Assembly: GCA_022710165.1 (NCBI GenBank)
Contig: JAKLHL010000109.1
Location: 1-5,535, forward strand
DNA from: Bdellovibrionales bacterium
GTDB taxonomy: Bacteria > Bdellovibrionota > JAFGOL01
Direction: 5' to 3'
DNA length: 5,535 nucleotides
Position numbers and translations under genes: made by a program. Of this stretch, positions 1-5,535 are shown piece by piece (the stretch's first letter is position 1; the number at the start of each line of letters is the position of its first letter). The notes under the pieces are model-generated. The model made no database searches, was not told where the DNA came from, and saw only the letters and a list, made by a program, of their open reading frames with translations.

Positions 1-1
1 C

Positions 2-652
2 ATAAAGAAGAGCGTAAGGGTACAGGGCAAACATAAAAAACAATCCGGCGGACACGGTCAGTACGGCGACTGCTGGATAAAGGTTGACCCATTGAAGAGG
101 GGCTCCGGGTTTGAGTTCGTTGACGCGATCGTCGGCGGTGTCATACCAAGGAACTTCATACCTTCAGTTGAAAAGGGAATAGTAAAGACCATGGATAGGG
201 GAACCGTAGCCGGATTCCCTGTAATAGATTTTAGGGTGACACTTGATGACGGAAGCTATCACGACGTTGACTCTTCAGATATGGCTTTCCAGGTGGCAGG
301 TTCTATGGCTTTCAAGAAAGCGATGGAAGAGGCCAACCCAGTGCTCCTTGAGCCTGTAATGGAAGTAACCATTTACGTGCCTGAAAGATTCCTCGGTACC
401 ATAACCAACGACCTTAGCGGAAGAAGGGGAAGGATAACCGGCATGGATACATCGGCTGAAGGAAGCGTTGTTAGAGGTACTGTACCTTTGGCAGAGCTTT
501 TGACCTATGCGCCAGAGCTCCACTCGATGACACAGGGCCTTGGGCTCTTTGAGATGAAGTTCTTCAACTATGAAGAAGTCCCAGGACAGAACGTAGCAAA
601 GATAGTCGAGGAAACTAAAAAGTGGAAGCAGGATGAAGAGGTTCTTGGATAA
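2..652 (+). CDS. fusA: Elongation factor G, EF-G2-like paralog, C-terminal part (5' end outside window)
   Basis: The last 216 residues of a translational GTPase are present; the G domain and domains II-III lie upstream of the window. EF-G drives tRNA-mRNA translocation on the ribosome. Domain IV opens with KHKKQSGGHGQYGD and carries the signature GSYHDVDSSDMAF, the region whose tip enters the decoding centre. Domain V follows from about PVLLEPVMEVTIYVPE, with DLSGRRGRITGM. The forms GGHGQYGDCWIKV and VIPRNFIPSVEKGI resemble the EF-G2/EF-G-like paralog group more than str-operon EF-G. The usual TQGRG near the end reads TQGLG. The C-terminus has a short charged helical tail rich in Lys and Glu. 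The neighbours are not rpsL, rpsG or tuf, which also points to a paralog. Its stop overlaps the next start by one base (TAATG). Family assignment is firm; the choice of paralog class is inference. Confidence 0.93.
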   Translation: MKKSVRVQGKHKKQSGGHGQYGDCWIKVDPLKRGSGFEFVDAIVGGVIPRNFIPSVEKGIVKTMDRGTVAGFPVIDFRVTLDDGSYHDVDSSDMAFQVAGSMAFKKAMEEANPVLLEPVMEVTIYVPERFLGTITNDLSGRRGRITGMDTSAEGSVVRGTVPLAELLTYAPELHSMTQGLGLFEMKFFNYEEVPGQNVAKIVEETKKWKQDEEVLG

Positions 653-858
653 TGGGCTGTGATAACAAAAAGAACAACCTGAGCAGCTGCACCTGCACCT
701 ATAGCTCGTGCGACAAGAAAGGGAACTGCTGTGCCTGCGTTGCCTATCACAGGGATAACGACGAGCTCCCTGCGTGCTTCTTTGATGAAAAGACCGAACG
801 CACTTATGACAGGAGCTTCAGGAATTTTGTGAACATGTTCAACAAGAGAGGTAAATAA
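652..858 (+). CDS. Small Cys-rich DUF6485-like protein
   Basis: This 68-residue cytosolic protein has eight cysteines: C3, C13, C15, C20, C26, C27, C29 and C42. They include two CxC motifs (C13-T-C15, C27-A-C29) and a later ELPAC around C42. The tail TYDRSFRNFVNMF looks helical. The pattern (CxC, Cx4C, KGxCCxC, YHR, ELPACFF, TYDRS) matches my memory of the DUF6485 family, whose function is unknown. The cysteine spacing suggests a Zn or Fe-S binding fold, which is inference. No signal peptide or membrane segment is visible. The start codon overlaps the EF-G stop (TAATG), with GAAGAGG 10 nt upstream as Shine-Dalgarno. The stop overlaps the next start in the same way, so translational coupling on both sides is likely. 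Confidence 0.85.
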   Translation: MGCDNKKNNLSSCTCTYSSCDKKGNCCACVAYHRDNDELPACFFDEKTERTYDRSFRNFVNMFNKRGK

Positions 859-1520
859 TGGGAAGGAACGAAGATACCTGGAGAGTGTTCAAGATAATCA
901 GTGAGTTCGTAGAAGGTTTCGAGAAACTTTCCAAGGTCGGTCCATCAATAACTATCTTTGGTTCAGCAAGGGTTAAAGAGGGAGAACCTCTTTACGAGGC
1001 TGCCAGAAAGATGGGTCAGGAAATAGCAAAGTCAGGCTTTAACGTCGTTACCGGCGGAGGACCTGGTGTGATGGAAGCTGCTTCAAGGGGCGGTAAAGAC
1101 GCTGGAGGCAGGACCATCGGTTTGAACATAAAACTCCCTAAAGAGCAAGGGAACCCCTTCCTCGACATAAGGATAGACTTTAATTACTTCTTTGCAAGAA
1201 AGGTGATGTTCAAAAAATACTCTAACGGCATAATAATATGTCCGGGCGGTTTTGGCACCATGGACGAGATGTTCGAGGTGCTTACGCTCATACAAACAAG
1301 AAAGACCAGATGGACGCCTGTGGTGCTCTATAACTCAAAGTATTGGAACGACCTGATAGAGTTCTTTAAGACGCACATGGTAGCAAATGGTTATATAGGA
1401 AAATCAGACCTCAATCTTATAAAGCTTAGCGACGATCCAAAAGAGGCCGTTAAGTTCATTGTTGATGTCTATAAGTCCAGTGAGGAAGCCAGGACTTCGC
1501 TCATAGATCTGGAGGAGTGA
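858..1520 (+). CDS. LOG family (TIGR00730-type) Rossmann-fold protein, probable nucleoside 5'-monophosphate phosphoribohydrolase
   Basis: This 220-residue cytosolic protein belongs to the LOG/lysine-decarboxylase-like family. Visible motifs are FGSAR at residues 34-38, GGGPGVMEA at 66-74, an R114-K115 pair, and the family hallmark PGGFGTMDE at 129-137, where E137 is the expected catalytic/binding glutamate. Characterised LOG enzymes cleave cytokinin riboside 5'-monophosphate or AMP-like nucleotides to free base plus ribose 5-phosphate. The physiological substrate in most bacteria is unknown, so the reaction here is inferred from the motifs. The N-terminal extension (DTWRVFKIISEFVEGFEKL) is typical of the longer 220-250-residue subgroup. 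The start overlaps the DUF6485 stop (TAATG), with AAGAGAGG 6 nt upstream. All key motif residues are intact, and the length fits the family. Confidence 0.93.
   Translation: MGRNEDTWRVFKIISEFVEGFEKLSKVGPSITIFGSARVKEGEPLYEAARKMGQEIAKSGFNVVTGGGPGVMEAASRGGKDAGGRTIGLNIKLPKEQGNPFLDIRIDFNYFFARKVMFKKYSNGIIICPGGFGTMDEMFEVLTLIQTRKTRWTPVVLYNSKYWNDLIEFFKTHMVANGYIGKSDLNLIKLSDDPKEAVKFIVDVYKSSEEARTSLIDLEE
1511..1517 (+). promoter_or_regulatory. Strong ribosome binding site that decides the GT4-kinase start
   Basis: GGAGGAG lies inside the 3' end of the LOG gene. It is 8 nt before ATG 1526, an ideal distance. The in-frame GTG at 1517 shares the last G of this motif, leaving no spacer, so GTG is unlikely to be the main start. 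Confidence 0.75.
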
Positions 1521-1525
1521 ACAGT

Positions 1526-3706
1526 ATGCAAATATGCATGATCAACATTCATGGTCATCTTAAGAAGGAGGGTTCTCCTATAGGCGGCCATCCCGATACT
1601 GGCGGACAGATAGTTTACGTACTTAATCTTGCGTACTATCTTGGTCAGAAAGGGCACAAGGTGGATGTTTTCACAAGGGCGTTCAAGGACGAGAAGTGGA
1701 AAGGCTTTGACGTCAAGATAGAGAAAGTTTCCTCTAACGTTAACATAGTAAGGATACCATGCGGGCCGGATGCCTTCGTACAGAAAGAAGAGATATGGCC
1801 TTTCGTTAATGAGTTCTCCGCCGGTATAGAGGACTACTACAAGAGGAACAAAAAGAGCTTTGATGTCATAAACACGCACTACGCCGATTCCGGCGCCTGC
1901 GGTGTGCTCTTAAAGGCAAGAACAGGAAAACCGCTGGTACACTGCGGACATTCTCTTGGGGCCTTAAAACTCCAGAATGCCAGCATAACCCAGGGGAACT
2001 TCCTCAGCGTCAATAAAAAATACAGTTTCCATACTCGTCTTTTTGCAGAAAGGACCACTCTTAACTGGGCGGACAGCGTAGTAGTATCAACAGAAGAAGA
2101 AAGATACCAGCAGTACGGTCTTGAACTGTATGAAGGTGCGATAGACATAGAGGACCAAAAGTTCGTAACAATACAGCCTGGCGTTAACACAGATGCGTTC
2201 TATCCATGGAAAGGCAAACCTACTGCAGTTGACAAGAACGCCGAGAAGACCATAGAGGATATAATGGAAGAGGGTATAGATCCTTCAAGAAGGGGTCTGC
2301 CTTCTATATTCATGGTGGGAAGACTTGATCCTAGAAGGAACATACTTGGGCTTATAGAGTCTTATGCTAACAATCGCCAGCTTCAGGAACAGGCCAATCT
2401 TTTCATCTCTTCCGGAGGCCTTTTGGACCCTACGTTCATAAAGAACTGGGAAGGCATGCAGACCAATTATAAGACGCTGTTAAAGGATATAAGGAAGCTC
2501 ATGGTCAAGAACGGTCTTCAGGGCAAGATAGTCCTTACGGACATCTTCGACTATGACAACGAGTATCCTGGCATACTAAGGTACGCCACAAAGAACAGGT
2601 GGGTCTATGTTAATCCGGCCCTCCATGACACAAGGGGTATCGCAGTATTGGAAGCAATGGCGAGCGGTCTGCCTGTAGTGACAACCTCAACGGGATCTAC
2701 CACGAACCTTGTCGATAACGGCAACTACGGGGTGGTAGTTGACACCTCAGACACCAGGAGCATCGCTAATGGTCTCTTGGGCGTGCTCACCGACGAGAAT
2801 GAGTGGGACAGGCTTTCAAAGAAGGCCTATGATTTCGTTAACAAGACCTATTCGTGGTCTGTCATATCAGCAAAGTTCGAGAAGATATTCAAAGAGGTCA
2901 CGGCAAAAAAGGACGGCAAGAAGTCAAAGTACGCACTTTTGCCTCCAAGATATTTGAGGAAGCCAAGCGACAAGAGTGAAAAGGACCTTATAGACGATCT
3001 TAGGACCTTCCTCTTTAACGTTTCAGAGGGAAAAAGGCAGGCCTCAAAGGTTTCAAGGGACCTTGCAGACCTTATCATAGACGAGCTTACGGCAAGAAAG
3101 AAGAAACCTTTCGTTTTTGCGATGCTTGGAGAAACTGGCGGCGGAAAGACCACTATCGCCAACAAACTTTCAAGGACGCTGAACAACCTCGGTTATGAAT
3201 CCGTGTTCCTGAAGATGGAAGACTACATGATAGACCTTCCAAAGGACATGGTCGAAAAGAGGGTAAGGAAGGGAGTAAAGGGCGCTGTAGGGCCTCATGA
3301 AATAGACATAAATCAGCTTAACCAGCACATAAAAGAGCTGATAGACGGCGATACGGTCATCTCTCCTGTGGTCAATGTAAAGGCTAACTCAAGGAAAATG
3401 AGGACCATAAAGGGCAAACCGCTATTTGTCATAATAATAGAGGGTGTGTACTGCGATAAGCTTAAGAACGTGGATATGCTTGTCCACTTTGATATAGATT
3501 TTGAACAGCTTAGGATGCAGAGGTCCAAGAAAGAGGATGTTACCCTCTATCCAAAAGGGGATGCGGTAAGGACCCTTCTGGAGGACATACTAAGGCTTGA
3601 ACATGAATATATTGAAAAGACCGGCCTTGCTGATGAAGCAGATCTTAAGATAAACAGCAAGTATGAGATATTGTACCGTTTCCCGGTCCATAATGTAACA
3701 ATATAG
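1526..3706 (+). CDS. GT4 glycosyltransferase (sucrose-phosphate/mannosylfructose-phosphate synthase-like) fused to uridine-kinase-like P-loop kinase
   Basis: The protein has 726 residues from ATG 1526, or 729 from the less likely GTG 1517. Residues 1-~450 form a GT-B fold retaining glycosyltransferase of family GT4: HPDTGGQ (22-28), HSLG (142-145), PGVN (218-221), GRLDPRRN (265-272) and the donor-site stretch PALHDTRGIAVLEAM. This layout is that of sucrose-phosphate synthase, sucrose synthase and mannosylfructose-phosphate synthase, which move a hexose from a sugar nucleotide to fructose or fructose 6-phosphate. Residues ~455-525 are a charged helical linker. Residues ~531-726 form a P-loop kinase: Walker A GETGGGKT (535-542), MEDY (564-567) in place of the uridine kinase catalytic-Asp loop, GPHEID (589-594) and IEGVY (638-642). 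It resembles uridine kinase/phosphoribulokinase. Oddities are R271 where Lys is usual and D368 in the E-x7-E motif (D368...E376). No HAD phosphatase domain is present. Real substrates of both halves are unknown; a disaccharide-phosphate synthase is one possibility. Confidence 0.88.
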   Translation: MQICMINIHGHLKKEGSPIGGHPDTGGQIVYVLNLAYYLGQKGHKVDVFTRAFKDEKWKGFDVKIEKVSSNVNIVRIPCGPDAFVQKEEIWPFVNEFSAGIEDYYKRNKKSFDVINTHYADSGACGVLLKARTGKPLVHCGHSLGALKLQNASITQGNFLSVNKKYSFHTRLFAERTTLNWADSVVVSTEEERYQQYGLELYEGAIDIEDQKFVTIQPGVNTDAFYPWKGKPTAVDKNAEKTIEDIMEEGIDPSRRGLPSIFMVGRLDPRRNILGLIESYANNRQLQEQANLFISSGGLLDPTFIKNWEGMQTNYKTLLKDIRKLMVKNGLQGKIVLTDIFDYDNEYPGILRYATKNRWVYVNPALHDTRGIAVLEAMASGLPVVTTSTGSTTNLVDNGNYGVVVDTSDTRSIANGLLGVLTDENEWDRLSKKAYDFVNKTYSWSVISAKFEKIFKEVTAKKDGKKSKYALLPPRYLRKPSDKSEKDLIDDLRTFLFNVSEGKRQASKVSRDLADLIIDELTARKKKPFVFAMLGETGGGKTTIANKLSRTLNNLGYESVFLKMEDYMIDLPKDMVEKRVRKGVKGAVGPHEIDINQLNQHIKELIDGDTVISPVVNVKANSRKMRTIKGKPLFVIIIEGVYCDKLKNVDMLVHFDIDFEQLRMQRSKKEDVTLYPKGDAVRTLLEDILRLEHEYIEKTGLADEADLKINSKYEILYRFPVHNVTI

Positions 3707-3719
3707 CCATAACAATGGT

Positions 3720-3739
3720 GATAGTATCTTGATAATATC
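3720..3739. repeat. Tandem GATANTATC near-palindromes, possible operator
   Basis: GATAGTATC (3720-3728) and GATAATATC (3731-3739) are separated by TT. Each 9-mer is itself a GATA-N-TATC palindrome. The two together form an inverted repeat with 8 of 9 positions paired. Their centres are 11 bp apart, about one helical turn, and the second copy overlaps the proposed -35 box. This geometry suits a dimeric repressor or two cooperating dimers. No regulator can be named. Confidence 0.45.
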
Positions 3740-3757
3740 TACGGATTATTGTATAAA
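3729..3757 (+). promoter_or_regulatory. Sigma70-like promoter for smc
   Basis: TTGATA (-35, 3729-3734) and TATAAA (-10, 3752-3757) are separated by 17 bp, and each matches the consensus at 5 of 6 positions. Transcription would begin near 3764, giving a leader of about 70 nt before smc. The surrounding AT-rich sequence supports this. It has not been tested experimentally. Confidence 0.6.
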
Positions 3758-3779
3758 TTTACCTGGGGGTTCTCTTGGC

Positions 3780-3793
3780 ACATTGTTCAATGT
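3780..3793. repeat. Inverted repeat in smc leader
   Basis: ACATTG-TT-CAATGT is a perfect 6-bp dyad with a 2-nt centre. In RNA it would form a weak 5-bp hairpin with a 4-nt loop. It could be a protein site or part of the leader fold, or chance in AT-rich DNA. Confidence 0.35.
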
Positions 3794-3795
3794 TG

Positions 3796-3832
3796 GTAGG
3801 CCCTACTCAAGCTATAGGGAGAATGTAGGATT
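3796..3832 (+). promoter_or_regulatory. smc leader with alternative pairings around the ribosome binding site
   Basis: GTAGG (3796-3800) pairs with CCTAC (3802-3806); TTG just upstream (3793-3795) and CAA just downstream (3808-3810) extend the dyad past one bulged T. CCCTA (3801-3805) can instead pair with TAGGG (3815-3819), which is part of the Shine-Dalgarno AGGGAG (3816-3821). A second GTAGG (3825-3829) right before the smc start is also complementary to CCTAC. The pairings exclude one another, so the leader could switch translation. All stems are only about 5 bp and the function is speculative. Confidence 0.35.
3816..3821 (+). promoter_or_regulatory. Ribosome binding site of smc
   Basis: AGGGAG lies 11 nt before ATG 3833, a slightly long spacing. 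A second, weaker TAGGA (3826-3830) is only 2 nt from the start. Between them sits ATG-TAG (3823-3828), a start codon followed directly by a stop. Confidence 0.5.
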
Positions 3833-5535
3833 ATGAGAATAAAGAGGCTGGAATTACTTGGTTTTAAGTCTTTCATGTCCAAGACCGTCATTAATTTCGA
3901 TAAAGGTCTTACCGGAGTCGTAGGTCCTAACGGTTGCGGTAAGAGTAACATTGTCGACGCTCTTCTATGGGTAATGGGTGAGCAGAGCCCCAAGAGCCTT
4001 AGAGGCTCAAGCATGGAAGATGTCATCTTCAACGGTAGCGATAAAAGAAAACCATCCTCGGTAGCAGAGGTCACCATAGTTCTTGAGAACGACGGTGTAT
4101 TCCCTGCAGGTTATATAAATTTCTCTGAGATAGGCGTAACAAGAAGGCTGTACAGGAACGGCGAGAGCGAATATCTGATCAACAAGGTCCCTGTAAGGCT
4201 TAAGGACGTTAAAGAGATATTCATGGACAGCGGCGCAAGAACTTACGCCGTAATAGAACAGGGAGAGATAGAGAGGATAATACTTGCAAAGCCCGAGGAC
4301 AGAAGGGTCATCATAGAGGAAGCCGCAGGTATAACAAAGTATAAATCAAGGAAAGAGGAGTCGCAGAGGAAGCTAGAGACCACAGAGCAGAACCTCTTAA
4401 GGCTTAACGATATAATAACAGAGCTCTCAAGACAGCTTACCGACGTAGAAAGGCAGGCAAAGAAAGCCCAGAACTATAAGAAGATATCAGAGGAGCTAAA
4501 GGACTTTGAACTTAAGCTTGGTTCAAAGGAATATGCAAGACTGGAAGAAAGGGCTGTAACTTTAAGGACAGAGATAGAGAACCTTGAAAGGGAAAAACAG
4601 GACCTTACTAACACCGTCGCTAAACTTGAGCTAGACCTTGAGTCGGAAAAATCAAGGAAGCTTTCAGTTGAGACGGAGATATCAGGCCTTCAGAACAGGA
4701 CCGTAGAACTCAGCACTTCAACAAGTACCGCCGGCGCAAGACTTGACATGATACAGGACGAAAAGGCCAACATAGGCAAGAACGCAGAGCTGAGGTCTTA
4801 CGAGATAGAGGCCCTAAAGGTAAGGATAGAAAGGACAGAGAGCGAACTTTCTGGCATAGGCACAGAGTTCGTTTCGCAGGAAGACCTTGTTAACGCGGCC
4901 AACAAAGAAGTGAGCGATGCAGAGGCTGAACTTAACAAGAAGCTTTCTGAATATGCAGAGGTAGATTCATCAGTAGAGGCAAAAAGAGCGCGCATAATGG
5001 AATGTGTGCAGAACGAGCTTGCCTCTGGCAACAATATAAAGAACTTTGAGGAAAGGCTGGAGAGCAATCAGATACAGCTTGAAAGGAAGCAAGAGGACAG
5101 GTCTAAGTACGAGACTGAACTTAACGGTATAAGAGAGACCTTGTCACTGTTAGAGGCTAACTTTGGCGATAACCAAAAGAAAAAGAAAGAACTTGAGGAC
5201 GAGCTTACCTCATTAAGGACAAGGTACGAGGAGCTTAAAAAGGTAATAACAGAGAAGGATGAGACCATAGATTCGACCAGGATGAAACTTGGTTCGATAA
5301 ATTCAAGACTTGAGGTACTTTCCGAGATATCCAACAGGCTCGAGCAGGTGTCCAGCGGTACCAAGTTCGTTTTTGAGTCCAACAGGTGGAGCGATGTTAC
5401 AAAAGGCTTCTTGGCAGATGCGGTCACTGTTGCCCCTGAGTATGAAAAGGCGGTAGAGGCTGTAATAGGCGAGAGGCTTGATTCAATAATAGTCGGTGAC
5501 GGTTACAATGCAGCCGACATAATAGACGTCCTTAA
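3833..5535 (+). CDS. smc: Chromosome segregation protein SMC, N-terminal part (3' end outside window)
   Basis: The first 567 residues of an expected ~1,150-1,200 are present, with no in-frame stop. SMC dimers, with ScpA and ScpB, form the bacterial condensin that organises and segregates the nucleoid. The start MRIKRLELLGFKSF is canonical. The N-terminal head (1-~165) has Walker A GPNGCGKS (31-38), then VDALLWVMGEQSPKSLRG and SMEDVIFNGS, and the Q-loop IEQGEIERI with Q143, followed by EEAAGITKYKSRK. Residues ~170-505 are a long heptad-rich coiled-coil arm high in Glu, Lys and Leu. The hinge begins near residue 510 and includes ADAVTVAPEYEKAVEAVIGE. The signature motif and Walker B belong to the missing C-terminal half. 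The gene follows a 126-bp gap with its own likely promoter, so it is probably a separate transcription unit. Confidence 0.97.
   Translation, partial: MRIKRLELLGFKSFMSKTVINFDKGLTGVVGPNGCGKSNIVDALLWVMGEQSPKSLRGSSMEDVIFNGSDKRKPSSVAEVTIVLENDGVFPAGYINFSEIGVTRRLYRNGESEYLINKVPVRLKDVKEIFMDSGARTYAVIEQGEIERIILAKPEDRRVIIEEAAGITKYKSRKEESQRKLETTEQNLLRLNDIITELSRQLTDVERQAKKAQNYKKISEELKDFELKLGSKEYARLEERAVTLRTEIENLEREKQDLTNTVAKLELDLESEKSRKLSVETEISGLQNRTVELSTSTSTAGARLDMIQDEKANIGKNAELRSYEIEALKVRIERTESELSGIGTEFVSQEDLVNAANKEVSDAEAELNKKLSEYAEVDSSVEAKRARIMECVQNELASGNNIKNFEERLESNQIQLERKQEDRSKYETELNGIRETLSLLEANFGDNQKKKKELEDELTSLRTRYEELKKVITEKDETIDSTRMKLGSINSRLEVLSEISNRLEQVSSGTKFVFESNRWSDVTKGFLADAVTVAPEYEKAVEAVIGERLDSIIVGDGYNAADIIDVL

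Larger units (their letters stand above)
3707..3832 (+). other. Intergenic region between the GT4-kinase gene and smc
   Basis: This 126-bp gap is AT-rich at its 5' end and is the only non-coding stretch in the window. It holds a promoter, an operator-like dyad and a structured leader, each listed separately. TAACAAT occurs at 3696-3702 (across the end of the preceding gene) and at 3710-3716. I see no convincing Rho-independent terminator (no GC-rich stem followed by a T run), so the upstream transcript may end by Rho or continue into smc. Confidence 0.8.

Noticed and set aside
1469..1879. 136-codon open frame on the minus strand across the LOG/GT4 junction
   Set aside because: It is antisense to two clearly conserved coding regions, has no recognisable motifs and no good ribosome binding site. 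It is explained as a shadow of the biased codon use.
2600..2700. Frameshift or pseudogene at the altered E-x7-E motif
   Set aside because: The frame is intact from 1526 to 3706 and family-like sequence continues on both sides, so the change is substitution and not damage.
2848..3186. 112-codon minus-strand open frame inside the GT4-kinase gene
   Set aside because: Antisense to the linker and Walker A region, which has firm plus-strand homology.
3720..3739. Rho-independent terminator after the GT4-kinase gene
   Set aside because: The dyad is AT-rich, has only a 2-nt centre and no T run follows; an operator-like role fits better.
3712..3752. ACAAT (3712-3716) pairing with ATTGT (3748-3752) as a larger cruciform around the operator
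   Set aside because: Only 5 bp of AT-rich pairing over a long loop; easily chance.
5068..5427. 119-codon minus-strand open frame within smc
   Set aside because: Its Ser/Leu-rich composition is the reverse complement of the Glu/Lys-rich coiled coil; no independent support.
1..5535. tRNA, rRNA, CRISPR array, insertion sequence or phage genes
   Set aside because: No cloverleaf, rRNA-like segment, regularly spaced repeats, transposase or terminal inverted repeats were seen; nearly all sequence is accounted for by plus-strand genes.

Overview
The window looks like chromosomal DNA of a bacterium, probably Gram-negative and related to deltaproteobacterial, Bdellovibrio-like or candidate-phylum lineages. 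That placement rests on the style of the Smc head motif (VDALLWVMGEQSPKSLRG), an EF-G2-type elongation factor and a DUF6485-type Cys-rich protein. It is inference only, because there is no rRNA to anchor it. All genes lie on the + strand. Coding is dense, and codon use is skewed the same way throughout: Arg is nearly always AGA/AGG and Ile mostly ATA.

Region 1 (2-3706) is one tightly packed gene run. It holds the 3' end of an EF-G paralog (domains IV-V), a 68-residue Cys-rich DUF6485-like protein, a LOG/TIGR00730-type Rossmann protein, and a 726-residue two-domain protein. The first two junctions are one-base TAATG stop/start overlaps. The third is a 5-nt gap, or a GTGA overlap if the GTG start is used. 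The four genes are therefore probably co-transcribed and partly translationally coupled. The large protein is the most unusual item. It joins a GT4 glycosyltransferase of the sucrose-phosphate-synthase/sucrose-synthase/mannosylfructose-phosphate-synthase type to a C-terminal P-loop kinase resembling uridine kinase/phosphoribulokinase. Two normally conserved donor-site positions of the glycosyltransferase are changed: Arg replaces the usual Lys, and Asp replaces the first Glu of E-x7-E.

Region 2 (3707-3832) is a 126-bp intergenic region. It carries a good sigma70-like promoter (TTGATA, 17 bp, TATAAA), two GATANTATC near-palindromes 11 bp apart that overlap the -35 box, and a short leader whose segments can pair in mutually exclusive ways, one of which hides the ribosome binding site.

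Region 3 (3833-5535) is the 5' part of smc, the chromosome-condensation ATPase: N-terminal head, first coiled-coil arm and start of the hinge. It runs off the window edge.

Functionally, the first run mixes translation (EF-G), possible nucleotide salvage (LOG) and sugar/nucleotide transfer (GT4-kinase). The smc gene appears to be a separate transcription unit. No mobile elements, CRISPR arrays, tRNAs or rRNAs were seen.
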